In this document: in pieces, positions 1 to 11,689 of the stretch
Layout: each line of letters begins with the position of its first letter
Numbering within the stretch: position 1 is the stretch's first letter
Source of the DNA: Eumeta japonica
Lineage: Eukaryota; Arthropoda; Insecta; Lepidoptera; Psychidae
Direction: 5' to 3'
Length of the DNA stretch: 64,000 bases
Assembly (NCBI GenBank): GCA_005406025.1
Contig: BGZK01001414.1
Location: forward strand, 1 to 64,000
The notes under the pieces: generated by a model
Told to the model about the DNA's origin: nothing
The model's input: the letters and a program-made list of their open reading frames with translations, nothing else
Databases searched by the model: none
Position numbers and translations under genes: made by a program

Positions 1-815
1 GTTAGATGCGCGTTTTTCGTACCACGTAACTGTGTAATTTTCATAGAATCGGCTGGAAAACAAAATTTCAGAGCTAAAAATATTCGTAATTGTGACAGCT
101 GACATTTCGAAATCAAAATGCAGTGAACAATAAAGTGATATATCATCGGATGCCTTTTTTCCCTACAACAGTGAAAACCCTATCAAAATCGGCCTGGAAA
201 CAAACTTCCAGAGCCGAAAACATTTTGCAATAAGACAGTTGACATTTTGGAGGAAACATTGTGAAACAATAGTGAACAAATATATCGTTGATTCGCCTTT
301 TCTACATAAAAATTCCAACTCCAAACAAATCTTCCAGAGCCGAAAACATTTTGCAATAAGTGACAGTTGATGAATTGGGAAACATTGTGAACAATAGTGA
401 ACAATATATCGTTGGATCGGCCTTTCTTTTTTCCCTACACAACAGTGTAAAATCGGCCTGGAAACAAATCTTCCAGAGCCGAAAACATTTCTGCAATAAG
501 TGACAGTTGACATTTTGGAACAGTAAAACATTGTGAACAATAGTGAACAATATATCGTTGATTCGCCTTTTTTCCCTACACAACAGTGAAAACCCTAACA
601 AAATCGGCCTGGAACAAATCTTCCAGAGCCGAAAACATTTCTGCAAGTAGTTGACATTTTGGAACAGTAAAACATTGTGAACAATAGTGAACAATACATC
701 GTTGATTCGTCTTTTTTTCCCTACACAACAGTGAAAACCCTAACAAAATCGGTCTGGAAACAAATCTTCCAGAGCCGAAAACATCCATGCAAAAGTGACA
801 ATTGACATCTGGTGA
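1..815 (+). repeat. Tandem array of ~140-bp units (about six copies)
   Basis: A unit containing 'ggaaacaaatcttccagag' followed by 'ccgaaaacat', then 'gacagttgacattttgga', 'gtgaacaatagtgaacaat' and 'ccctacacaacagtgaaaac' recurs about six times. The core starts near 50 (diverged), 190, 313, 453, 605 and 749, so the spacing is 123-152 bp. Unit lengths differ by small indels and the first copy is the most diverged. The short open frames here exist only because the units repeat without stops; I see no gene. The array lies upstream of the C1 LINE on the same strand and could be a repeated promoter region of it or an independent subtelomeric satellite. Confidence 0.85.
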
Positions 816-1563
816 CGTCATACTCAAAAGCAGTCGATGATCCCTTTGTTTTTGGTGGTCATCTGATTCATCCTTCCATGCTGCGTCGACGTGCATAAAT
901 CTAGATTTTTCTCGTGGCCCATTCCGCGGAAAATCTGGAAGACGCACAATTAAGGTGAGTCCCTGATCCTCCGAGGGAGATATTCGGAAACGGGATTGAA
1001 ATGACCATAATATAGATAAGTTTGTTAGGCCCAATACCCGGCACCTACTGCATTTAACTGCGATCTCCTGGAATTCCGTTCCCGAGAAAACTCCTTAAAC
1101 CGAAACCGTGTAACCACGAGGTCCTGATCCCAAGATCGAAATAGAGCTTGACATCTCTTCGCCTTGCATTCCAAGGATTATAAATCGACACCTCAATCGT
1201 GATTTACGACCTCTGGTTCCCGAAAACTTGGAAAACCATTTGCCGGGACTTTGGACTTACTCCCCGGCTATAGCACGGGAACGGGACAGTGCGTCAAATG
1301 TGCAAATAGATAGTTTGTCGGCACACGCAACTACAACGTCCGTAGATTTTCAGAATTTTCCCGCTGTCCAATCACAGAGAAAATTAAGAAAACTAACAGA
1401 GTGCCGGGCCGAGCCGAAATTTGCCAAATTTGTGTCGAAACCCACCATTAAGGGGGCGTGAGGTATCATTCGGTGTGGGCTCGAGGAGTCCTATCCCGAT
1501 TTTGATCCTGCGACTCCTGATCCCGACACAAACCGAAGAAAACAACATTCAATTTAGGTTAAT
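816..1563. other. Mixed-composition stretch without a recognisable gene
   Basis: This stretch has a balanced base composition, unlike the AT-rich DNA after it. An open frame of 77 codons (1228-1461, +) has no recognisable domain. It may be leader sequence of the downstream C1 LINE. I see nothing else in it. Confidence 0.4.
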
Positions 1564-2762
1564 GCACACCGGATAGTGGCTGGATTGCTGTTTAACCTGT
1601 TAAATTAAAATCTCTTAAATTTACCAATATAATTTTATTTATTTAATTCATTCAAACTATAAAATTGTTAAATTTAAATTTAATAAAATTTTAATATTAA
1701 TTTTATTTATAAAGATCCTATAAATTGGCCTAATATTAATCCGGGTTGGAGACCTTATATAAATTGTAAATTATTATTGTAAATTAATTAAATTTAACTG
1801 GATTAAACTGAATTGGGCCAATAATCTTAGTCCTAATCTTAGTCCCAATTTCTTGCTTTATTACTGATATCATCAAGTTATTGATTTTTATTTTATTTAC
1901 TTATTAATTGCTACTGATTTAATTTTAACACAACCAAATTAATAACTGCACACCGGATAATTGGATTGCTGAAAACTGACTTTAACCTGTCAAATTATAA
2001 TCTTCTAAATTTACTAATATAATTTATTTATTTAATTCATTCAAATTATAAAATTGTTAAATTTAATATAAATTTAAATATTAAATTTATTTATAAAAAT
2101 CTTAACTAATATTAACTGGATTAGACCATATAAATTGTAAATTAATTATTATAAATTAATTAAATTTAACTGGATTGCTATTATAAACCATTAAATTTAA
2201 CTGATTAAACTGAATGGCCAATAATCTTAGTCCTAATCTAGTCCCAATTTTTTAACTGATAAACTGACAATAATAATTTAGTCCCAATCTTAGTCCCAAT
2301 TTTCATTTCTTGTTTATTACTGATATCATTGTTATTGATTTATTTATTTTATTTACTTATTAATTGCTACTGATTTAATTTAACACAACTAAATTAATAA
2401 CTGCACACCGATAAGGCTGGATTGCTGAAAATCCGATTCAAATTAAATTTCATAGAATTTAATATAAATTTAAATATTAAATTTAATTTATAAAAATTTA
2501 TATAGAATTGGCATCTAATATTAATCCGATTGGAGACCATATAAATTGTAAATTAATATTATAAATTAATTAAATTTAACTGATTATTATTATAAACTAA
2601 TTAAATTTAACTGATTAAACTGAATTTACAATAATCTTAGTCCCAATCTTAGTCCCAACTACCCCATTTATTACTGATATCATCACTATTGATTTATTTT
2701 ATTTAATTTATTCTATTTACTTACTAATTGCTACCGATTCAATTTAATTCAACCAAATTAAT
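1564..2762 (+). repeat. AT-rich tandem array, three ~400-bp units
   Basis: The phrase 'gcacaccggata' followed within a few bases by 'ggattgctg' begins copies near 1564, 1948 and 2403. Within each copy the same order recurs: AT-rich 'aaattgttaaatttaa' tracts, 'ataaattgtaaatta', 'aataatcttagtcc', 'tttattactgatatcat', 'tattaattgctac' and 'caaattaataactg'. Spacing is about 385 and 455 bp and the copies differ by small indels. No coding potential is visible. It may be leader DNA of the downstream LINE, since LINE B also has a long AT-rich repetitive leader. Confidence 0.8.
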
Positions 2763-3490
2763 AACCAAATCAATTTTAAATATTCAACAATTGAACTGTT
2801 TATCAACCCAACTACATATTATACCTTGCAATTATTTTAATTTGATCCTTGCAATTATTTAATTTGATTGAATTTCACCGAATCATTAATCTGCAAAACA
2901 TAAATTGTTATTAAATTGTTATTAAATTGTCACTAATTAATAATTATAATTATTACTGACTAATTAAATTATTTCTGATACCCAAATCGACCAACTAAAT
3001 TAATTTAATGTATATAACTATCAATATTTAATTAAATTGAAAATTTATTTTAAATTTACTAATTATTAATAATTATAATTATTACTGACCTCAAATCGAC
3101 TAAACTAAATTAAGTTAATGTATATAATTATCAATATCTAATTAAACTGTAAATTGTAAATTGTAATTTATTTTAACTTGCTAACTAATTATTAATAATT
3201 ATATTAATTAGGATCTTATTATTTATTGTCTTAATTATTATCCTGTAATAGCACAATAGATAATAATCTAAATTATCAAACTGCTTTGTCTTACCTCATA
3301 ACCACTGACTGATTAACCATTAACTAATATTCCAGCTGTTACATTATATTGTATTGCCTGTTAATACCGACACTTAATTACATCCAATTACATTTCATCT
3401 CAGATCTTAGACTGCTAACCTTGTACGTGGACCCGTTCGCACACATATAGATCATAAAAAATAGTAAAACAACAAAAATAGCAAACAGCA
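2763..3490. other. AT-rich region upstream of LINE C1
   Basis: Very AT-rich DNA with locally repeated phrases such as 'aattattaataattataatt' (near 2936, 3060 and 3188) and 'taatgtatataa' (near 3007 and 3117). It ends abruptly where GC-rich LINE sequence begins near 3490. No gene, RNA or clear promoter motif was seen. Confidence 0.5.
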
Positions 3491-3504
3491 GCATTACGGA
3501 GACC

Positions 3505-4903
3505 ATGCCGCGCCTGGAGGTGCCCCTTCAAAAGGCGCAGAGGCGGGTGGCAGGTCGGAACTGGCGTCCTGGCAAAGGCAAGGCAGGGAGCGGCGAAAAA
3601 GCTCGCCAAACCAGCAACCCTGACCTTCCTTGGAAGCTGGAGAGAGGGCAGCATCGAGATGAGACAGAGACACCGGAAGGTGCCTCGCGCCTGTAGGTTT
3701 TGCGGGTCAGTCCCTGCCAACCATCCTCCCTCATTTCAGCACCTCGGCCGCCAATACAGTGCCGGCCTCCCAAGGTCGCAAGAGGCTCCGCGAAAACCGG
3801 GCCGCCACCGCCGCCAACCGGGCGGCGGTAAAATAACAGCCCTCACTAGAGGCGAGGACGAGCTAGAAGCGGCAATATAAGCAGGAGGTAAAACTCCGTC
3901 TGCGAAAAATTGCAGCGCATCGCTGCGCTCGCCCTTAGCCTCGAAGAGTCTGCTCCCACCACATTCTGGAGGTGGAACGGGAGAAGACCAAGAGGGCTCG
4001 CGACCTTGAGGGGCTGAGAACGACTGCAAAGACGACGGAGCACCACCCGACAGATGTCTGAGGGTGGAAACCGCCGTCGCCAACATGGCGGCCGAGATCA
4101 AGAGGACGCAGGACGCCATAGACAGGATGGACATCCCCAACAAGTTGGAGGGGTCCGCAAGACACTGGAGATCAAGCCGACGACCCATGCGGCTCAAACA
4201 CGTGCGGCCGCCCACACCTATTTCAAGAAACCCGGATCGCGTCCACACCACCGCGACCACAGGTGGTCAAAGCCATCAGGAGGTGGTTGATGAAATGGGT
4301 GGGGGTGGATAGAGTGAGGAAAGCCAGGAACCAGAAGGTCGTCCTCACATGCGTGTCCGATGACGCTATATCGAGACGCGCATTAAACTAAATCTAAAGA
4401 TCTCCAAGTCCAAACCGGAGCCATCGCTACCACTTATCATTATACGGGATGTCCTGAAGGTCAATTCCGACGCACAGATCGTTGAATCGCTGAAGAGGCG
4501 GGCACACCACCGAAGGCTGAAAGGTCGAGGCGCGTCCGCTACCGCAGACGTGCGCGAAACCCCTCGAGTGCCATCCGGTCCTCGAGGTGTCGCCCGCGCT
4601 ATATACGCGTCTCATAAAACCGGCGTGTATGGGTTGCAGCGGCGACCGGTTTGGGACCGCCTCTAGTGCAGTGCTCGCGCTGTCTTGGTTTCGGCCAGTA
4701 AGAAATGGTGCCGAGAACAAAATGACAAGGTGCGCACTGTGGAGGCGATCATACAGGTCCACGTCCAGACCGCAAAGCTGCTCAACCCCAAAGTGCAAAC
4801 TGCACGAGCCGGCTGCGAGGACGTCGCCCATTCGGCACTTAGCCAAGAATGCGGCGTCCGCGCCATGGACGCTATAGCGCGGACAAAGGTCGCGTACTGT
4901 TAG
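3505..4903 (+). pseudogene. LINE C1 ORF1 (Gag-like, zinc-knuckle) remnant
   Basis: ORF1 of R1-type LINEs encodes a nucleic-acid-binding Gag-like protein that packages element RNA. The reading is split over several frames. A charged N-terminal part (from the ATG at 3505) is followed near 4064-4160 by a helical segment containing 'RTQDAIDRMDIPNKLEG', which recurs nearly unchanged in C2 near 38430. Towards the C-terminus are damaged zinc-knuckle pieces ('AHCGG', 'CEDVAHSALSQECGVR') and the ending 'ARTKVAYC' at 4903, the same C-terminal motif that closes ORF1 of B and A ('ARSKVAYC', 'ARSRIAYC'). Several frameshifts make it non-functional. Confidence 0.75.
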
Positions 4904-4904
4904 C

Positions 4905-7900
4905 GGCGGCGCCTCGGCTGCCCAAAACCGTACTCACATGGCTGACGGCTTTGTGGGAAGTGAGGCTGACCACGCATCTCTGCGGTTCATTCAATCCAAC
5001 TGCAGCGGAGCAAGCTCGCTACGGCGAGCTGCTGGTTGGAGCGAGCAGGCGCAAGATTGCAGTGGCACTAGTCCAGGAGCCCTACGTGGGCTACTGGCGA
5101 GCTCAAGCGGTACCCGGCCAGGGTCATCCAACGGTGGCCCCGCGTGCCGGACCCGTAAAAGCCGCCATCCTAATCCTGGACAGTGACGTGGACGTCGAGG
5201 AAGATCAAACACTCATCGACGAAAACGTCACTGCTGCTGTAGTCACGGCCGGGCAGAATTGGCGTCGTGTCGGTCACTTCGAGTGCGACAAGCCGATCGG
5301 CCCATACCTCGACGCGCGTGAAGTGGGTCTGCTCGAAGCTCGGGACGAACAAAATCATCCTGGGGGCGACGTCGCATGGAGCGTGTGGTGGGCAGTGAGC
5401 GACGACGCGAGGGGAACAGAACTCTGCGACTTCCTCGACGTGGAGGGTTACATGTACTCAACGAAGGAATATCCCCACGTTCGAAGTATACAACCGTCTC
5501 TGCGAAGTACGGTGACGGTGGAGGCAGCTCCGCTCTACTGGATAGAGCGGAGGAATGGCAAGTGGTCCGAGGAGTAACATCCTCGGACCATAACGCAGTC
5601 ACGTTCAACGTACGCACCGGGGCGGTCCGGACCTGAACCTCCGGCATAACGAATCAAACACAGCGAAGGCTCGGTGGTCGGAGTTCCTAACAGCGTTTGA
5701 TAACGCGAAGGAAGAAAGGGCTCTGACTGCCGGGACGGTGGAGGTTGTAGACCGTGTGACCGACTCGACGAGGTCGTGGATCTGTACACCGCGTCAGCAC
5801 GCGTGCGACACTGCCATACCGCGAAAGCGCTCGATGCGAAGACCGAAGCCCCTTGGTGGAGTCCCGAACTAGAGGGTTGAAAAGGATGCGAACACCAAAA
5901 GCGTCGCATCCGAAACGCAGCCCCTAGCAGACGCCGGTATGTGGTCGAGGAATATGTGAGAGCCAAGGAGGTTTATGAACGGGCAGCGGATGCCCAGACG
6001 ACGAGCTGGAAACGGTTTTGCACCGCCCAGGACAGGGAGAGTATGGGATGGTATCTACAGGGTCATCAGGAACACTGGGAGAAACCGAGGATGTTTTACT
6101 TATCAACGACTCGGGCAGACGCAGCCCGAACGAGTCTGCCGTCCTCCTGGCGAATTCTGATGACCGTGTCGACACGGATGGTCCGTACCACACGGAACTA
6201 AGAAGACGAACCGACGGAAGTATCCGCCCGCCGGAGGTTTCGGATATCTTGTCCGAGATGGACCCGTCAGCTGAAATGGCCCTTAAGGCATTCAATCCCA
6301 AAAAGCCCTGGGATTGACGGGTTCACTTCGGATATATGCCAGGCTGCCCAGGGACCTGGGATTGTTCTAGCCATGGCGAACAAATGTTTGCAGCTGGGAT
6401 ACTTTCCCCGGCCTGGAAGGTAGCGACCATAAAGGTGATACCAGCCAGGTAAGGACGACTACTCCCGTCCAAAGTCTTACCGTCCCATAGGCCTTCTCCC
6501 GCTGAACCGTGGAAAATGCTCGTCTGGCGCATCCAATGGCATATAATGCCGAAGCTGCAGACGCGGGTATGGTTTCATGCCACAGCGGGACGGACTTTGT
6601 ACGATCTGATGACACACATCCATAATGAGTTAAATCAGAATTATTGTGATGGTGTCATTGGACATCGAGGGGCGACAACGCGTGGTGGCCGGCTTTTACG
6701 AAACCAACTGCTCGACAAAATAACTTTATTTAACGAGGATTTTGTTTGTTGTTCATCCTGGACGACCTCATTTGACCTGACCAGAATGGTCAAGAAAGAC
6801 CGGAGGCGGGAGAATCAGGCACTCAGCTCCATGTGAGGGACTGGGGCGATCGAAACAAGTTGAGGTTTGCACCATCGAAACCAACGCGATGGTGCTCACC
6901 AGAACTGAAGTTCGATGTCCCGGTCATTGCATGGGCAACACAGAAATTGCCCTTGTTGACGAGATCCGCCTCCTAGGTCTTACAATAGACAAGGGGCTGA
7001 ATTCCCCACGTAGCCAAGGCGTGCTGCCAGCATTTATGGCATAGCCAGGCGGCCAAGGCTACCTGGGGTTGAGTCCGATATCAGGACGATATACGTCGCC
7101 GCGATAGAGCCATACGCGCTTCGCGCTGGGCCCCGGCAACAAAAAAGCTCGGCGTGATGCTGGACGCGCTACAGCAGTGTAGCATTGAAAGCATGCCGAG
7201 AACGGTTCTCCATTCCGCGCTGATCCTCGCGAGGTTGCTCCCCTAGACATACGGGTGAGGGAAGCAGCCAGACTCTATGAGGTGAAGCGCGGAAGTGAAT
7301 CGGGGACGTCTGTGCGACCGGGAGCTCGAAGCCCGTGGACTTCCGCGAAATGCCGCATCCGCGCACACTCCCGAACTGGTTCGAGCGTTGAAGACCTGGA
7401 TCCATCAACAGTCGACCGTCTCATTGTCGGGCCGCACATATATACCGACGGCAGTAAGACCGAAGGTGCGCGGCCCCGACAGAGTGGCGGGACGAAATGA
7501 ACTGGAACTCCCACGTTCCGGCTCGAATCCTGCACGGCAGAGATGTTCGCGCTGCACAGGGCGATAAAGAGGGTCAAGGAAGGCAAGGATCGCTGGTCAA
7601 CATCTTCAGCGACTCAAAGTCGTCGCTGCAGATGTTGACCGCCCCAAAACCTACAACCCTCTGGCCCATGCAGCGCGCCAAGACATCAGGGATATCGTTG
7701 CGGAAGGCAGTGGCGCCTATTCTGCGCGTAAGGTCGCGGGAACCACAGCGTTGATGAGCCGCCAGAACGCCGCCCTGAAAAGAAAACGGCAGCGGATTAC
7801 GATCGCTATCCGCTGTCGTACGCCGTGATCAGGGCGGCGAGCCTGGACGAGTGGCAACAGCGTTACACCGAGGCACTGGTGAAATAAACCGCGCTTCTTC

Positions 7901-8160
7901 CCCGAGTGGAAGGGGCGTATAGGGTCCTCGCGATTCACGATCACGCCCCGATAGCGCAAACCCTAACGGGACACGGCGGATTCGCTCAGTACCTGAACAG
8001 GTTTAATGAAGGATTCGCCACCGCGTGCGCGCCCTGATAAGGTCCAAGATGTACTGCACGTTCTCGAAGAATGCCCATCCGGGAGAAGCGCAGACCGAGG
8101 CGGGCACCGCCGTAGTCGCGAGGCATGGTTTCCGGCCTCCTTGACGACGAAACAAATAGA
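4905..8160 (+). pseudogene. LINE C1 ORF2 (endonuclease/reverse transcriptase/RNase H) remnant
   Basis: ORF2 supplies the enzymes for target-primed reverse transcription. Recognisable pieces in order are: the endonuclease start 'LVQEPYVG' near 5071; 'DVDVEEDQTLIDENVTAAVV' near 5188; the endonuclease tail ending near the 'SSDHNAVTFNVRTG' segment at about 5578-5620; reverse transcriptase fragments ('RIQWHIMPKLQ' near 6527); the RNase H motif 'IYTDGSKTEG' near 7438; and a C-terminal 'HVLEECP' motif near 8058, which matches the Cys/His motif ending many R1-type ORF2 proteins. The polymerase active-site motif is not preserved in a readable frame. ORF2 stops soon after the Cys/His motif, with no room for a helicase. 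Confidence 0.8.
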
Positions 8161-8531
8161 AAACATTTTGGAATTTTGCGAGCGGGTCACGCGAAGGTGC
8201 AATAAAATGAACGGTCTAATATGGCATACAATGAATAAAATAAACACAAATGAGGACTTTAAACACGATAAATCAGACATAAATAAAATGCCAATGGTTG
8301 GAAGACAAAGACAAATAGTGCTAAATGTAATAAATATAACAGGAAAAGTAGAGATAAATATGTGGTATTATATAAAAATAAAAATAAAAATATATAAAAA
8401 AAAATAAAATAAAGAAAATAAAATAAAAATAAGGATCCCAAACAATCACCCTAAAGGCTGAATGAAAGTGGATAAGAACTGATAAAAGGTTGGTCGCCAA
8501 CATGGACAGGGGCAAAAGGATCAAAACAAAA
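8161..8531 (+). other. 3' untranslated region and A-rich tail of LINE C1
   Basis: AT-rich sequence with a long A-rich stretch (8376-8432), then about 90 bp ending 'caaaacaaaa' immediately before (CCTAA)n. This is the expected structure of a LINE 3' end at a telomeric target. Short open frames here look like shadows. Confidence 0.65.
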
Positions 8532-8590
8532 CCTAACCTAACCTTAACCTAACCTAACCTAACCTAACCTAACCTAACCCAATCCCAACC
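8532..8590. repeat. Telomeric repeat block (CCTAA)n between LINEs C1 and A1
   Basis: About ten CCTAA units with one variant (CCTTAA), decaying at the right edge into 'cccaatcccaaccc'. TTAGG/CCTAA is the ancestral insect telomere repeat. It sits exactly between the 3' tail of C1 and the 5' end of A1, as expected for telomere-targeted LINEs. Confidence 0.95.
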
Positions 8591-9670
8591 CAGTTACCTC
8601 TCAGGAGCCAACCAAGCAACACGCGTTCGTATCGCTCCGCGGATAAGCTATGTAAAATACAATTTCCGCGAAAATAAACTGTCCGACAACAGTGTAAAAG
8701 TGTGCAAGTTCTTAGTGATCGAATATCGGTGTCACCTGGTGAGAACCCGACGCTATCCTGGAAATTAAAATAAAGTTTTCGAAAGTGCCCAAAGTGAAAA
8801 ACCGTTCCGGATATCGGTAAAGTGTCGTGCTTAGTACACAATAAAGTGCACACCACAGGCCGCCACATATCCCTCAGGAACAACATAGCAGGAAGAACTC
8901 AGGAAACTAAATATTTCCCGGAAAGAAAAATAAAAATTTCTCATCTCATAAAGAAGACCCTATTCTTAACTTGTGACATATATCACACGGTGACCTAGTA
9001 GACATTGTCACCAAAGATTGGCTGAGTCAGTTAAATGTAAACAGGGCTTCATTTGAAAATAGAAACCGATATACATATCACCAAAACGCGCGAAAAACGA
9101 AAAAACCGAGACATAAAAATACAAAAACACGCTGAAAATAGGTGCGACCCCAAAAAATTTCCTCGCAGATCATAAAGTGCACAAATACGATAAGTGGACA
9201 GAACGGATTATATTCCAAAAATAGTGCTCTTTGTCAAAAAGAAGTTTTTCGAAAACACCTAAAGTCCTACAAATCAGAATAGGGTCCTAAAAGGTGAAAA
9301 ATAATTTCCCGCTGACAAAGCACCACATATCGCGGCCACGACCGAGCCAGTACACGTGCACTGAAAGTTGCAAATCTGCGTCATTGGGGACGGCGACCGC
9401 ATTCCTTAATAAGGCGACCTCTCGGAATTCGGTCAGAACGTGCGTCATTAGGCACGTGTACACGTGTTTACAAAGTATAACAAAATCGGACTAACAATAT
9501 AATAACCATTGCCTAAAAAATTTGGATCAACACTAACACCTAATAACAATAATAGATACGAAACGCAATAGTTGCAACTAACAAATGCTTGCTGTGCAGC
9601 AGTAAAGGTAACCACCATTACACACTCCCAAATTATTAAATAAATACTTAAATAAAATAAAAAAAAAAAA
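8591..9670 (+). promoter_or_regulatory. 5' untranslated region of LINE A1 (internal promoter expected)
   Basis: The element starts at 'cagttacctc' directly after telomere-like sequence; A2 starts at the same base after CCTAACC. LINEs carry an internal promoter at this end, but no specific element can be pointed to. A 66-codon open frame (9294-9494) also occurs in A2, but the copies are too similar for that to be evidence of coding. An A-rich run just before the ORF1 ATG at 9671 gives a favourable start context. Confidence 0.7.
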
Positions 9671-11679
9671 ATGTCGACAAAGAGTCAAAGCCGCATCGAA
9701 GAAGGCAGCATCTCACATCAAGAAGGCACAGAACCCCGGCTGAGAACTTTACAGTCGAGGATGGTGAAACGCCCATTGAGAGTGCAAACCGACTTGAGTG
9801 AAGCGGGAAGCGTAAAAGCGATCCCAACCCGCAAAACAGTACGCAGGTCGAACTCAGACGGTGCGCAACACAAAGTCCAAGAATGGGAGCAAGCAAGCTG
9901 CCCCTCGTCACCACAAGAAATAGAAGAAGGTTCGATTCCCTCCCCACCATCTCAGCAGCCCTCTGAAAGTAAAATAGAAGAGAGAAGGTTGAGCATGTTA
10001 CCGAGAACGAAAGGAAGGGGGCGGAGATGGACCTGGCGACTAGGAAGCAAACGAACTGCTTCTGAAAGGCAAAGAGGCCTGGAGAGTGCAGGCAACATGA
10101 AGCGAGTGCAAAGCATCGCAGCGAGTGCCTGCAATCACTCTACGAGATCGTGCTCGCTCTTTCGGACTCCCGTTCTAGACATAAATACAATCTAGAGGCC
10201 GAACGCACCAAACACGCACAAGAACTGGTGCGAATAGAAAGGCCCACAACAAAGATTTGACAAACGTCGTTAAAACGCTGACAGAAGAACTCAGCCAGGC
10301 GCGAAGACGTCCGAAAAAGTCTGGACGAAACAAAATCAATAAGGGACTGGCTGGGTTATGAAACAGAGGAAAGCAAGGAGACAAACAAAGACGTAAAGAA
10401 GCGACTACTAGATATAGAAACCTCCTAAGGGAAATAAAGATGGAGAAATCCAAAACGAAGTAGAGAGCGTCACACCGTCCACTAAGAAAATGGAAACAGA
10501 CATAAAGACGCTTTCGGCACAATTGGATGAACTCAGAACCAAATGGGGCTCTAAAGAATGAAACTAGCAAAACGCTTGAAACGTCGAACAAAACTCTCCA
10601 CGAAATAAAAACCTCCGAAACAACTGTCCGCAACGAAAAGGTAGAAGAACAACTAAAAGCCGTTCAATCGGTCGAAAATGTCAGCGAACGTCTTAACAGT
10701 GCCAGGGATCCAGTCGTGCAAATCGATCTGCATGAGCAATTGCAGCCGCTGCAAGAAAAATGGAGGCAATGTCATCAGCAATGAAGACAATGAGGGATAA
10801 AGAGCCCAGACACCGCCAACGCCGGGAAGGAATCTCGAAAGAGAACTGGCGGAAGCTCATAAAAGCTCACAAATCCCAAACCCTCATACGCAAGCGGCTG
10901 CGAAATCACCAACCCCACAACCGAATCACACGTTGATAGTCTCCTCAAAGGACAAAACCCATACGGGAGAACACGTCCTTCAAATAATTAGAGAGGCTAT
11001 CGACACAAAGAAATCAGGTGCGAAAGTGGAAAGGGTCCGAAAAGCCAGGAACCAAAAGGTGATACTGAAATGCAGCACGAAAGAGGACATGGAGGCCATC
11101 CAGAACAAAATGAGGTCCCGTAAAGAAATAAAAGTGGAAGCGGCCAAAGCGGCGAACCCCCTGCTCATCATGAAAGGGGTAATGGCCTACCATAAGGACG
11201 CGGACATTATTGAAAACGTTCTGGCTCAAAACAAGCACTTGGTTAAAGACATTAACTTAAAAGAAGTGACGATACGGGTCAGATACAGGAAGAGGGCACG
11301 CAACCAACTACAGTGCCACCCAGTACTAGAACTAAGCCCAAGTGTCCACAAAAGATTCCTAGAAGCAGGAAAATTGTATATCGACCTCCAAAAAGTCGCA
11401 GTGTACGACCAATCCCCCCTGGTCCAGTGTGCTAAATGCCTAGGTTTTGGGCACACAAAAGCTGTTTGCGGGGAAAAAACTGCGACATGTAGTTACTGCG
11501 CGGACAAAACTCATGAATGGGAAAAATGCCCGCGTAGAAAACAAAACGAGGAACCGAAATGCAAGAACTGCTGGGAGAACGGGATCAAAACTGAGGCCAA
11601 CCACGAGGCCTTTAGCAACAAATGCAAGGTGAGGCAGAAATGGGATGAAATAGCCCGATCGCGCATTGCCTATTGCTAA
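9671..11679 (+). CDS. LINE A1 ORF1: Gag-like RNA-binding protein (frame interrupted)
   Basis: ORF1 protein is expected to coat element RNA and, in telomere-specific LINEs, to help bring it to chromosome ends. The start is the ATG after an A-rich run, reading 'MSTKSQSR'. A long charged coiled-coil region (10200-10780) is rich in E, K and leucine heptads. The conserved C-terminal half is intact from 10933 to 11679: a Gag-like domain starting 'MIVSSKDKTHTGEHVL' and then three zinc knuckles near 11428-11635. The first is 'CAKCLGFGHTKAVC' (CX2CX4HX4C), the second 'CSYCADKTHEWEKC', and the third is the spaced set starting 'CKNCWENG'. It ends 'ARSRIAYC'. The N-terminal half is split by indels, several absent from A2. 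Confidence 0.9.
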
Positions 11680-11689
11680 GGGCAACGAC

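Larger units (their letters stand above)
3490..8531 (+). mobile_element. LINE C1: decayed R1-type non-LTR retrotransposon with its 3' end on telomere repeat
   Basis: This is a degenerate copy of a two-ORF LINE of the R1/TRAS/SART type. ORF1 remnants (zinc-knuckle Gag) run to about 4903 and ORF2 remnants (endonuclease, reverse transcriptase, RNase H, C-terminal Cys/His motif) run from about 4905 to 8160. A 3' untranslated region of about 370 bp ends 'caaaacaaaa' directly against (CCTAA)n at 8532. That junction implies insertion into telomere repeat in the same orientation as the A elements. Many stops and frameshifts show it is dead. It has no helicase region, in contrast to family A. Its true 5' end may lie in the repeats at 1-3490. 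Confidence 0.85.

Noticed and set aside
1..815. CRISPR array
   Set aside because: The units are adjacent ~140-bp tandem repeats without unique spacers, in eukaryotic DNA.
3415..4312. Overlapping 60-170 codon frames on both strands as host genes
   Set aside because: They overlap C1 ORF1 remnants recognisable by comparison with C2 and arise from GC-rich sequence with few stops.
8259..8524. Hydrophobic F/Y-rich minus-strand frames as membrane proteins
   Set aside because: Their composition comes from the A-rich 3' end of LINE C1 read in reverse.
9294..9494. 66-codon open frame in the A1 5' untranslated region (also 18821-19021 in A2)
   Set aside because: It is identical in both copies only because the copies are nearly identical. 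No domain, no start context and no third copy support it.
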